Shown here one piece after another: positions 17,033 to 25,221 of a stretch of DNA of 64,000 nt. Each line of letters begins with the position of its first letter. Position 1 is the first letter of the stretch. A program made the position numbers and the translations under genes. The DNA is from Alphaproteobacteria bacterium. Its GTDB lineage: Bacteria; Pseudomonadota; Alphaproteobacteria; CAAGCB01; CAG-977. The stretch is taken from assembly GCA_017616015.1 (NCBI GenBank), contig JAFZYY010000001.1:1-64000 (forward strand). The letters run 5' to 3'. The notes beneath the pieces are model-generated. The model was not told the origin of the DNA and searched no databases. It saw only the letters and a program-made list of their open reading frames with translations.

Positions 17033-17968
17033 TTAAGCGCATTCCAGTCTGAATTCTTTATCGTCGTCGTTTTCTTCGGTTAAAGAGGAATAATAAGAAG
17101 CCATATCGACGATTTCATAATTGCTTTCGTCGGCGAATAAAGCCGTCAACAGGGCGTTCGTGTCCGTGTGACCGGAACGGCTGCCGGAAAATTCTCCGAT
17201 CAACGTGTAGCCGGACATATACAGATCGCCGACCGCGTCCAGCATTTTATGACGGACGAATTCGTTGGAATAACGCAGGCCGTCTTTGTTCATGATCGTG
17301 TTGTCGTTAACCAGAATGGCGTTGTCCAGAGAACCGCCCCGCGCCAGACCGATCGAACGCAACATTTCGATGTCCTGCAGGAAACCGAACGTGCGGGCGC
17401 GGCTGAACATGTTTTTGAAATTGGACGCCGTCAGGTCAAGGTCGGCTTCCTGATGACCGATGACGGAAGCGGGGAAATCAATCGCGAAGTGCATTTTCAG
17501 CCCTTTTTCAGACGGTTGCAGGGTCAGTTCCTTATCGCCGTTTTTATAGGTGACGGGTTTCAGAATTTTTATCGCTTTCAAGGGGGCGCTCTGAACTTTC
17601 GTGCCGGCGCATTCCAGTAAGAAAACAAACGGAACCGCACTGCCGTCCATGACGGGCGTTTCCGGGCCGTCGATGTCGATCAGCATATTGTTGATGCCCA
17701 TCGCGTGAATGGCCGCCATCAGGTGTTCGATCGTCGCGACTTTAACGCCGTCTTTATTTCCGATGCAGGTGCACATGCGCGTGTCGACGACGTAATCGTG
17801 ATGCGCGGGAATGTAGGCGTCCTGTCCGGCGGGATCCGTTCTGTGAAACACGATGCCGGTGTTGACGTCTGCCGGTTTTAAGGTCATGGAAATTTTATTC
17901 CCCGTATGCAGACCGATGCCAACGCATGAAATTTCATGTTTGATTGTCTTCTGCTGATATTTTTCCAT
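17033..17968 (-). CDS. lpxC: UDP-3-O-acyl-N-acetylglucosamine deacetylase LpxC
   Basis: LpxC removes the N-acetyl group in the first committed step of lipid A synthesis, in the cytosol. Zinc ligands are His82 (EHLMAA), His240 and Asp244 (RHKMLDAVGD); Glu81 and His267 (SGHTDTN) are the expected catalytic residues. At 311 residues it is full length. The gene is monocistronic with its own terminator and is divergent from the antiporter gene, sharing a 235-bp control region. Its presence shows that the organism makes LPS or a related lipid A. Confidence 0.97.
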   Translation of the reverse strand: MEKYQQKTIKHEISCVGIGLHTGNKISMTLKPADVNTGIVFHRTDPAGQDAYIPAHHDYVVDTRMCTCIGNKDGVKVATIEHLMAAIHAMGINNMLIDIDGPETPVMDGSAVPFVFLLECAGTKVQSAPLKAIKILKPVTYKNGDKELTLQPSEKGLKMHFAIDFPASVIGHQEADLDLTASNFKNMFSRARTFGFLQDIEMLRSIGLARGGSLDNAILVNDNTIMNKDGLRYSNEFVRHKMLDAVGDLYMSGYTLIGEFSGSRSGHTDTNALLTALFADESNYEIVDMASYYSSLTEENDDDKEFRLECA

Positions 17969-18063
17969 GTTAAAGCCCTTTCTTGATGGAAATTCTTTCT
18001 ATCCTATAGTTTTAACAACCGAGTCTGTCTTTTTCAAATCAAGCTTTGTTACGATTTGTTACA

Positions 18064-18176
18064 TTAACTCTTTGTTAATTCTTGCGATTTGAAAATCAAT
18101 CGTTGATTGATAATCAGAAGAATATAACAAGATTAAAAATTGTTTAAGAAAACGAATCACGTACACTTGAAGTGTA
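18064..18176. promoter_or_regulatory. Divergent control region lpxC/antiporter with several dyads
   Basis: The 235 bp between lpxC and the antiporter gene contain TTAA-N7-TTAA at 18064-18078 (the CtrA consensus form), the dyad AATCAA-TCG-TTGATT at 18094-18108, and the dyad TACACTT-G-AAGTGTA at 18162-18176. The last ends 27 bp before the antiporter ATG. A CtrA role is only suggested by the presence of gcrA in the same genome. Confidence 0.45.
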
Positions 18177-18203
18177 AGTATCTAAAAAGACGGGGATTTT
18201 AAG

Positions 18204-19754
18204 ATGACGCTGGAAATTTTCATGGCTTTATGCGGTCTGTTATTGCTGATGTGCGTTTTCGCGAACAGAATTTCCAGTAAACTGGGCATTCCGTCTCTGC
18301 TTGTTTTTTTAGCCGTCGGTATGATTGCCGGATCCGATGGGGCGGGGATTCAGTTTTATTCCGCGAAATTAAGCAATTACATCGGGTCTTTCGCGCTGGC
18401 GTTTATTTTGTTTGCCGGCGGATTGGAAACGAATTGGCTTTCCGTCAAAAGCGTTCTGGGGCGGGGGACTTTGCTGGCGACCGTCGGTGTCGCTTTGACG
18501 GCGGCGATTATGTTTGCTCTGTCGTATTATTTGCTGCAGATGCCTTTTCCTATGGCTTTGCTGTTAAGCGTTATTCTGTCTTCAACCGACGCGCCGGCCG
18601 TGTTCAATATTTTAAGAACGAACGGACTGTATCTGAACAATCACAAATTAAAGTCGCTTTTGGAATACGAATCGGGCAGCAACGACCCGATGGCGGTGAT
18701 TTTATCCGTCGGCGCGATTACTTTTTTAACGGCGGGGAATCATTTTTCAGCCGCTCATTTGTTGGTCATGCTTTTTTTGCAAATGGGACTGGGCGTTGTT
18801 CTCGGCTATGGGTTGGGTGTGTGCGCCTTAGCGCTTTTAAAGAAGTTTTCCTTTGTTTATCAGGGGCTTTATCCCGTTTTCGGCGTCAGCGTCGTTTGTT
18901 TAATTTTTTCTTTGACGCAGCTGGTCGGCGGCAGCGGCTATCTGGCGATTTATATTGCGGGCATTGTTTTGGGAAACGCGTCTTATCCCTATAAAAATCC
19001 GTTTATTCAGTTCCAGTCGGCACTGTCCTGGGTGATGCAGATTCTGATGTTCCTGACGCTGGGTCTGTTCGTCAATCCCAAAGAACTGGGAGCCGTTTTC
19101 GGCACGGCTTTAAGCGCGACGGTTTGTCTGGTGATGATTGCGCGTCCCGTGACGATTTTCCTTTGTTTGGCCAAAAGCGAATATACCCGAAGTGAAAAAC
19201 TGTTCGTCAGTTGGGCGGGGTTGAAAGGCGCCGTGCCGATTATTCTGGCGACGTATCCGCTGATGAGCGGGATTGAAGGGGCGCGCTATCTGTTTAACGT
19301 GATTTTCTTTTTGGTCATCGTGTCCGTTTTGTTGCAAGGGCAGACATTGGCTTCTTTGGCGCGTTTTCTGGAACTCAGTCACGAAACGCCGACGCCCGAG
19401 GAATTGAAGGAAATGGGTGGGCCTATCGGGGCGCCGACGGGATCGCAGGACGCGCCGCAAATCTATGTTTCTTTCAAATCAAGGCTGTTGAACCTGGTAA
19501 TGGATTCGATCAAGTCGCTGTTTTCTTTGGTCGATTGGCAGATTCATTCGGAAGACGAACGGTTAAAACCCGTTTCGGGCGTATGGAACAAGGTCAAATA
19601 TCACGTCTATGTTTTGTTAAAGCAACTGCACGCTTACTGTTTGGAGGAAGATTTGGCGGAAGCCAAGAAAAAAGCCGCGGAAGCGCTGGCGCCGAAATCC
19701 GATTCTCCGAATCGCTTGTTCGTCCGTTTTCGCCATATGGACGATGACAAATAA
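18204..19754 (+). CDS. nhaP2: K+/H+ antiporter of the NhaP2 (CvrA) type
   Basis: This 516-residue CPA1 antiporter has about twelve membrane segments up to residue 390. The ion-binding helices carry SSTDAPAVFNIL (about 128-140) and ESGSNDPMAV (about 156-165), whose Asp residues are essential in this family. SWAGLKGAVPIILA is a further typical motif. A soluble C-terminal part of about 120 residues is present, as in NhaP2, where it senses the cytosolic state. It exports K+ or Na+ in exchange for protons. A bidirectional terminator follows directly. Confidence 0.92.
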   Translation: MTLEIFMALCGLLLLMCVFANRISSKLGIPSLLVFLAVGMIAGSDGAGIQFYSAKLSNYIGSFALAFILFAGGLETNWLSVKSVLGRGTLLATVGVALTAAIMFALSYYLLQMPFPMALLLSVILSSTDAPAVFNILRTNGLYLNNHKLKSLLEYESGSNDPMAVILSVGAITFLTAGNHFSAAHLLVMLFLQMGLGVVLGYGLGVCALALLKKFSFVYQGLYPVFGVSVVCLIFSLTQLVGGSGYLAIYIAGIVLGNASYPYKNPFIQFQSALSWVMQILMFLTLGLFVNPKELGAVFGTALSATVCLVMIARPVTIFLCLAKSEYTRSEKLFVSWAGLKGAVPIILATYPLMSGIEGARYLFNVIFFLVIVSVLLQGQTLASLARFLELSHETPTPEELKEMGGPIGAPTGSQDAPQIYVSFKSRLLNLVMDSIKSLFSLVDWQIHSEDERLKPVSGVWNKVKYHVYVLLKQLHAYCLEEDLAEAKKKAAEALAPKSDSPNRLFVRFRHMDDDK

Positions 19755-19780
19755 AAAGACCGGTTTGACAACCGGTCTTT
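19755..19780. terminator. Bidirectional terminator between antiporter and sodB
   Basis: A perfect 10-bp stem AAAGACCGGT/ACCGGTCTTT (19755-19764 with 19771-19780) has a 6-nt loop and lies between two convergent stop codons. Confidence 0.9.
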
Positions 19781-19783
19781 GTT

Positions 19784-20374
19784 TTAGAAATTGGAGGCGG
19801 CGAAATGCCAGTCGATCAGTTTGTCGATCACGGTTTGCGCGTAATCGGGGCGCCTGTTCTGATAGTCCAGATAATAGGCGTGTTCCCAGACGTCAATCGT
19901 TAAAAGCGGTTTTAATCCGTGCGCGACCGGCGTGTCCGCGTTGGACGTTTTGATGATTTTGACGTCGTCGTTTTCCCTGACAACGAAAGCCCAGCCGGAA
20001 CCGAATTGCGAAACGGCGGCGGCTTTCAGCTCGTCCTTGAATTTTCCTTCGTCTTTGAAAACGCGCAGAACGGCGTCTTTGAACGCGCCTTCGGGCAGAG
20101 CGCCGCCCCCCGCGGGTTTCAGGCAATTCCAGAAAAAGGTGTGGTTCCAGACCTGCGCGGCGTTGTTGAAAACGGCGGCTTTATCGGCTTTTCCCGCGGT
20201 TTCTTTGATGATCGTTTCCAAATCCGCGTTTGCCAGATCCGTGTCTTTAATCAGATTATTCAGGTTCGTCACATACGCCTGATGATGCTTTCCGTGATGA
20301 AACTCAAGCGTTTGTTTGGACATAAACGGTTCCAAATCTTCCAAATCAAACGGCAGTTTAGGTAATTCAAACAC
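19784..20374 (-). CDS. sodB: Iron superoxide dismutase
   Basis: This 196-residue protein has the four metal ligands of the Fe/Mn family: His26 (FHHGKHH), His78 (WNHTFFW), Asp161 and His165 (DVWEHAYYLDY). The sequence NAAQVWNHTFFW, with Gln two residues before the Trp, is typical of the iron form. There is no signal peptide, so it is cytosolic. It removes superoxide and shows that the organism meets oxygen at least at times. Monocistronic. Confidence 0.96.
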   Translation of the reverse strand: MFELPKLPFDLEDLEPFMSKQTLEFHHGKHHQAYVTNLNNLIKDTDLANADLETIIKETAGKADKAAVFNNAAQVWNHTFFWNCLKPAGGGALPEGAFKDAVLRVFKDEGKFKDELKAAAVSQFGSGWAFVVRENDDVKIIKTSNADTPVAHGLKPLLTIDVWEHAYYLDYQNRRPDYAQTVIDKLIDWHFAASNF

Positions 20375-20440
20375 GACGATGTTCCTTTCTTTGATAATGA
20401 AATTTGAAATATTTTCCCGTTTTTTATCAAAGAAGTAAAG

Positions 20441-21544
20441 CTAACTTTCGGAGATTTTCTTTAAAGCCCTGTTCGCGGCGATAACGCCCGAGCGCACGGC
20501 GCCTTCGATCGTGCATGGGAATCCCGTTTTCGTGTAATCCCCCGCCAAAATGACGGAATCGGAAAAAGAGGAGGGACGGCGTCTGTTCGTTTCTTTCGTC
20601 TGCAATAACGTCGCGTGTCGTTCGACTATGACGCGGTAAGGCGGCAAGGGCAAATCCGTTTTTAAAACGCTTTGCAATTCCCGCCAGACAATATTTGCCA
20701 ATTCGTCGGCAGGGTGCTTTTTCAGTAATTCCTCCGCCGCGCTGATTGTCACGGACAAAACGCCGTTTTTCGAAAATACCCAATGTCCCGCATAGCCGAC
20801 CAGGCCGATGACGGGCAGAGCGTCGGGCAGAGAAACGTCCGTTTTAAAGTGAATGTTCGCAATCGGCTGACAAGGCATTTTTTCGACATTTTCGACCAGC
20901 CGCGCGGCGGCTGACGGCGAAACGGCGAGAATCGCGGCGTCTTTGTCCGTTAAAGAAATCTCTGTTCCGTCGGAAAAAGAAAGGCTGTCTTTTTCGATTT
21001 TATTTAATGTTTTTCCGAATGAAATCGGGACGTTTCCGTTTTTTAAAAAATCGACGACGGGAGCAATCACGCTGTCCGTCAAAGACGGATAAGCCAGATA
21101 GATTTGTCCGTTTTTTTGACCGAAACATTTGAACGCCGTTTTCAGAAACATCGTCGCGTCGGCTTGTTTTGCCGGCGTGTTCATCACCGATTCGCACAGC
21201 AGGGGATACACCTTTCCGATATGCTTTAAGACCGAAAACGGTTTCGCCGTGTCGATTTGAAAAGGCGTTCCGTCTTTCCGGTAAAAAGTGAAGCTGTTTC
21301 CGACGCTTTTCAGCGGCGTTTTCGTCGGGCAGTCCGCCAGCATCTTTAACAATGCCGTGTTTGCGCCGAGCATCAGATGCGTGCCGTTGTCAATCAGAGC
21401 GTCCAGTTTCTTGTCGAAAAAGGAATGGCATCGTCCGCCGGCGCGCGCGGCTGCTTCGTAAACGGCAACGGGAACGCCCGTCTTCGTCAGGGTGTAAGCG
21501 GCGGAAAGTCCGGCGATGCCTGCTCCGACGACGTAAACGGTCAT
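20441..21544 (-). CDS. hpnE: Hydroxysqualene dehydroxylase HpnE
   Basis: This FAD-dependent amine-oxidase-fold enzyme (367 residues) has the dinucleotide motif GAGIAG (7-12), AGGRCHS near 36-42 and DNGTHLMLGAN near 52-62. HpnE reduces hydroxysqualene to squalene, the last step of the three-enzyme HpnCDE route. It is somewhat shorter than many homologues (about 420). It is the last gene of trmFO-hpnC-hpnD-hpnE, 3 nt after hpnD. Confidence 0.93.
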   Translation of the reverse strand: MTVYVVGAGIAGLSAAYTLTKTGVPVAVYEAAARAGGRCHSFFDKKLDALIDNGTHLMLGANTALLKMLADCPTKTPLKSVGNSFTFYRKDGTPFQIDTAKPFSVLKHIGKVYPLLCESVMNTPAKQADATMFLKTAFKCFGQKNGQIYLAYPSLTDSVIAPVVDFLKNGNVPISFGKTLNKIEKDSLSFSDGTEISLTDKDAAILAVSPSAAARLVENVEKMPCQPIANIHFKTDVSLPDALPVIGLVGYAGHWVFSKNGVLSVTISAAEELLKKHPADELANIVWRELQSVLKTDLPLPPYRVIVERHATLLQTKETNRRRPSSFSDSVILAGDYTKTGFPCTIEGAVRSGVIAANRALKKISES

Positions 21545-21547
21545 GCT

Positions 21548-22429
21548 TTATTTCCCGAAAACAAAAACGCGCAGGGCGGTGAAAATCTTGAACGCTTTGG
21601 ACGGTTTCGCGCGCGGCGTCAAAACGTCCCAACCGCGCTTTTCCATGATGTCGTAGATTTTCTTATAGACGCATTTCATGATGACGGCGGGTTTCATCTG
21701 TTTGCCGTCCAGCTCCGACAAAGCGGCGTCGGCTTCCGTAAAGCGCAGGGCGGCTTGTTTTGCCAGTTCTTCCCGCGCGATTTTCAGATTCGGACTGTTC
21801 AGTACCTGACTCAAAGGCGTGTCGTCCGTGATTTCAATGCCCGCTTTTGCCAGACATTCCGCCGGCATATACAGCCGCCCGAGCTCCATGTCCTCGTCCA
21901 TGTCGCGCAGGATATTCGTTAATTGCAAAGCCTCGCCCAGCGTAATGGCGAATCGTTGCGCCGTCGGGGAAAAATCGCCGAACACGCACACGGACAACAT
22001 ACCGACGGCTCCGGCGACGCGGCGGCAGTAAAGTTGCAATTCCGTCATGGTCGGCGCGCGCATGCCGTCCGGAATATCCATTTCCATGCCGTCGATCAGC
22101 GCAATAAATTCTTCCTTGGGCAGGGAAAACTTTTTGACGGGTTCAATCAACGCCTTGGCGACAATCAATTCCGGTTCTTCGCCCCGATAGATTTTGTCGA
22201 TGTCCTCGCGCCAGATTTTCAGGTTTTTCTTTTTTTCTTCCAACGGCGCGGGCTCGTCGGCGATATCGTCGATTTCGCGGCAGAAAGCGTAAATCGCGAA
22301 CATCGCGTCGCGCTTTTCTTTCGGCAACAGCTTCATCGCCGGATAAAAGGAAGAACCGGAGTTTTTTACGATTTCAACGACCTGCGCGTTTATTCTTTCG
22401 GCGGTTTCAGATCTTTTTTCTTCAGACAT
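21548..22429 (-). CDS. hpnD: Presqualene diphosphate synthase HpnD
   Basis: This 293-residue trans-isoprenyl diphosphate synthase joins two farnesyl diphosphates into presqualene diphosphate. The Asp-rich motifs are REIDDIAD (51-58) and NILRDMDED (172-180). I start at 22429 (MSEEKRS), preceded by an AAGAAAG stretch; the frame extends to 22486 but that extension is basic and unlike the family. This start overlaps the end of hpnC by 40 nt, implying coupled translation. Confidence 0.94.
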   Translation of the reverse strand: MSEEKRSETAERINAQVVEIVKNSGSSFYPAMKLLPKEKRDAMFAIYAFCREIDDIADEPAPLEEKKKNLKIWREDIDKIYRGEEPELIVAKALIEPVKKFSLPKEEFIALIDGMEMDIPDGMRAPTMTELQLYCRRVAGAVGMLSVCVFGDFSPTAQRFAITLGEALQLTNILRDMDEDMELGRLYMPAECLAKAGIEITDDTPLSQVLNSPNLKIAREELAKQAALRFTEADAALSELDGKQMKPAVIMKCVYKKIYDIMEKRGWDVLTPRAKPSKAFKIFTALRVFVFGK

Positions 22430-23274
22430 GATATTTTCTTTCTTCTTAATCCGCCGACAACACCTAAGAGCGCGGCGAAAAACCAATCCGTTTTCGTCAG
22501 TTCGACTTTATGTTTCAGAGGGTCTTGTTTTTTTAACCGTCTGACCAACCGTTGCGCCAGACGGAAAATGACGCAGACTTCCATGCGCAGACCGCGGTTG
22601 ACCGTCACCAAAGGCAAAGACGACCCTTCGACCAACAGACTTTCAATCGCGTCCGTTACGCGGGCGAAAACGGTTTTCAGCGCGGCGCAGGCTTCGGAAT
22701 CGCCGAGCGCCTTATAGGTGATTTCCGCTTCTTTGAACCAATCAAGCGGCAGGTAAACGCGGTTTTTTTCGGAATAGTCCTCTTTGCAGTCCTGCAGGTG
22801 ATTGTTCATCTGCAGCGCGGCGCACAACGCGTCCGAAGGCCAGTAAGCCGTCGGGTTTTCCTCATGCAAATCGAGCATATACCGTCCGACGCTGCCTGCG
22901 GACCAACGGCAATAAGCCATCACGTCCTCCCAGGTGCGGTAAGTGTGCCCTTCGGAATCCTGACGAAACGCCTTCAGCAAATCGAGTGCGTGCTGAGTCG
23001 TCACTTTCGTTTCCTCCAGACTTTTTTTCAAAGCGGCGGCGCAACGCGTTTCATCGTCGGCTTCCGTTTCGCCCAAAAGCACTTTTTCCAGTTTGTTCAG
23101 CCGAGCCAGCTTTTCCGCCGTGTCGATTTCCGTCGAATCGGCGATGTCGTCCGCCGTCCGTGCGAAATCGTAAAAAGCCATCACGTGTGGGCGGAACTTT
23201 GCCGGAATCAGCTTCGAGCCGACGGGGAAGTTTTCGCCGTCCGCGTCTTTGGTGCGTTTGATTTCTTTAGCCAT
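22390..23274 (-). CDS. hpnC: Hydroxysqualene synthase HpnC
   Basis: This 294-residue squalene/phytoene synthase family enzyme converts presqualene diphosphate to hydroxysqualene. Its Asp-rich motifs are [11 protein letters not shown] (36-46) and [10 protein letters not shown] (161-170). Its start overlaps the trmFO stop by 8 nt. With HpnD and HpnE it gives squalene, the precursor of hopanoids; the squalene-hopene cyclase is not in this window. Confidence 0.94.
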   Translation of the reverse strand: MAKEIKRTKDADGENFPVGSKLIPAKFRPHVMAFYDFARTADDIADSTEIDTAEKLARLNKLEKVLLGETEADDETRCAAALKKSLEETKVTTQHALDLLKAFRQDSEGHTYRTWEDVMAYCRWSAGSVGRYMLDLHEENPTAYWPSDALCAALQMNNHLQDCKEDYSEKNRVYLPLDWFKEAEITYKALGDSEACAALKTVFARVTDAIESLLVEGSSLPLVTVNRGLRMEVCVIFRLAQRLVRRLKKQDPLKHKVELTKTDWFFAALLGVVGGLRRKKISCLKKKDLKPPKE

Positions 23275-24622
23275 TGAGTTTCGCCTCGCGTATCCATAAG
23301 TCTAAATCGTGCAACGCCCTCTCGCTTTGCGCGCGCTTGCGGTCGAGCCCTTTCAGTTTGCGCTTTCCTTCGGGAAGAGGAGGGGGAGGGAACAATCCGA
23401 AATTGATGTTCATCGGCTGGAAGCATTCTTCATTCGCGTTGACGGTGATGTGACGCAGCATCGCGCCCAAAGCCGTCGTTTCGGGTGGCAGGACGATGGC
23501 TTGTCCTAATGCTTCTTTCGCGGCGAACAGCCCCGCCATTAAACCGACGGACGCGCTTTCAACGTAGCCTTCGCAGCCCGTGACCTGTCCCGCAAAACGG
23601 ATATTCGTCCGTGCTTTCAGCCGTAGCGTTTCGTCCAGCACTTTCGGCGAACAGATGAACGTGTTGCGGTGAATGCCGCCCAATCGGACGAATTCGGCGT
23701 TTTCAAGTCCGGGAATCATTTTAAAGATTCTTTTTTGCTCGCCGTAGGTCAGTTTTGTCTGGAATCCGACCAGATTTAACAATGTGCCCTGTCTGTTTTC
23801 CTTGCGCAGTTGAACAACGGCATACGGACGCGTTCCCGTTCTCGGATCGGTCAGGCCGACAGGTTTCATCGGACCGAACGCCAGCGTTTCCCGTCCGCGC
23901 TCCGCCATCACTTCGATCGGCAGACAGCCCTCGAAATACGGCGTGTTCTTTTCCCACTCCTTGAACGCGATTTTTTCCCCGCCCAACAGAGCGTCGATGA
24001 AGGCGTCGTATTCCTCTTTGCTCATCGGGCAGTTGATGTAATCGTCCCCGTCACCGCGGTCGTAGCGCGACTGCTTCCATGCTTTCGTCATATCGACCGA
24101 ATCCGCCGAAACGATCGGCGCGATCGCGTCAAAGAAGTGTAGCAACTCCTCTCCGCCCGCCAGAGCCTGAATCTTGTCCGCCAATTCCGGCGACGTCAGA
24201 GGGCCCGTCGCGATGATGTACGGTCCGTCTTTTTCATCGGGCAATTCGGTCAGTTCTTCGCGGATAAGCGTGACAAGCGGATTCGCCCTCAGTTTTTCTT
24301 CGATGAATTTGGAAAAAGCCGCTCTGTCGACCGCCAGAGCGCCGCCCGCGGGGACGGCTGAGTCTTTTGCCGCTTCCATGATCAAAGAACCGCACCGGCG
24401 CATTTCCTCGTGCAATAAACCGACCGCGTTGTGCACGGTGTCGTCGGATCGCAGGGAATTCGAGCAGACCAGCTCCGCAAAGCCGTCCGTTTTATGCGCG
24501 GGCGTCATTTTTTTCGGCCGCATTTCCTTTAAAACGACGGGAATGCCGGCTTTCGCAATCTGCCAGGCGGCTTCGCACCCCGCCAATCCCGCTCCGACAA
24601 CCGTGACCGGCCGCTGTGTCAT
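23267..24622 (-). CDS. trmFO: Folate/FAD-dependent tRNA m5U54 methyltransferase TrmFO
   Basis: TrmFO methylates U54 in the T-loop of tRNAs using methylene-tetrahydrofolate. The 451-residue protein has the FAD motif GAGLAG (10-15), the CSNSLRSD segment (about 53-60), and the C-terminal [10 protein letters not shown] segment, all typical of TrmFO (formerly Gid). It is the first gene of the squalene operon and overlaps hpnC by 8 nt. Proteobacteria outside the alpha and delta groups mostly use TrmA instead, so TrmFO fits an alphaproteobacterium. Confidence 0.96.
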   Translation of the reverse strand: MTQRPVTVVGAGLAGCEAAWQIAKAGIPVVLKEMRPKKMTPAHKTDGFAELVCSNSLRSDDTVHNAVGLLHEEMRRCGSLIMEAAKDSAVPAGGALAVDRAAFSKFIEEKLRANPLVTLIREELTELPDEKDGPYIIATGPLTSPELADKIQALAGGEELLHFFDAIAPIVSADSVDMTKAWKQSRYDRGDGDDYINCPMSKEEYDAFIDALLGGEKIAFKEWEKNTPYFEGCLPIEVMAERGRETLAFGPMKPVGLTDPRTGTRPYAVVQLRKENRQGTLLNLVGFQTKLTYGEQKRIFKMIPGLENAEFVRLGGIHRNTFICSPKVLDETLRLKARTNIRFAGQVTGCEGYVESASVGLMAGLFAAKEALGQAIVLPPETTALGAMLRHITVNANEECFQPMNINFGLFPPPPLPEGKRKLKGLDRKRAQSERALHDLDLWIREAKLNG

Positions 24623-24714
24623 AAATTTATCCTCTTCAAAAAAAACAATTTGTTGTTATACCTTAAAGATAACATTATACTTACACCAACCGTAATTTTT
24701 TTGCGAGAAAAGAA

Positions 24715-25221
24715 ATGAATGGAAACGTCGTTCTTATTTTGATTGCTCCGATCGCAGTTCTCCTTTTCTATAAGTTCAGCTATATCGTCGCGGCTGTTGT
24801 GGCGCTTTATTTTATTTTGGTTTACGCCTATCCGTATATCCGGCGTATGATGCGCGGCAAAGGCGTCGTTTATATCGAACCGGAAGCGTTGGAAAAGCAG
24901 ATGTCCGATAAAAAAGACATGCTGATGATTGATTTGCGCTCGTCGGTCGATTTTTACGGCATGTTCGGCCATATTGACGGCGCGATTAATTTGCCCTTTG
25001 AAGCTTTTATGAATCGCATGAGCGATACCGCCGATAAACTGGTCGGGTTTAAGGAAACGCCTGTCGTTATCATCGGTCTGCACGACGAACCCGAAGTTTT
25101 TCAGGCGTACACCGCTTTAAAGGAAAAAGGCTTTTTTGACGTCAGCATTTTGAATTACGGTATTTCCCGCTGGTTAAAGCGCGGTCTGCCGACGGTGGAG
25201 CGCAATGTCCACAAAGATTAA
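24715..25221 (+). CDS. Membrane-anchored rhodanese-like protein lacking the active-site Cys
   Basis: This 168-residue protein has two hydrophobic segments (about 4-19 and 22-42) and a rhodanese domain with MLMIDLRSSVDFYGMFGHIDGAINLP (about 68-93). The loop that should hold the catalytic Cys reads VVIIGLHDEPEVF; no Cys is present, so sulfur transfer is unlikely. Such domains can act as binding modules. The gene overlaps the next by 17 nt, so it is part of a three-gene operon with pentapeptide-repeat and Sel1-repeat proteins. Confidence 0.85.
   Translation: MNGNVVLILIAPIAVLLFYKFSYIVAAVVALYFILVYAYPYIRRMMRGKGVVYIEPEALEKQMSDKKDMLMIDLRSSVDFYGMFGHIDGAINLPFEAFMNRMSDTADKLVGFKETPVVIIGLHDEPEVFQAYTALKEKGFFDVSILNYGISRWLKRGLPTVERNVHKD

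Noticed and set aside
22552-23277. Long open frame (241 codons) on the + strand opposite hpnC
   Set aside because: It lies wholly opposite hpnC, has an Arg/Phe/Gln-rich composition typical of antisense frames, and no ribosome-binding site.
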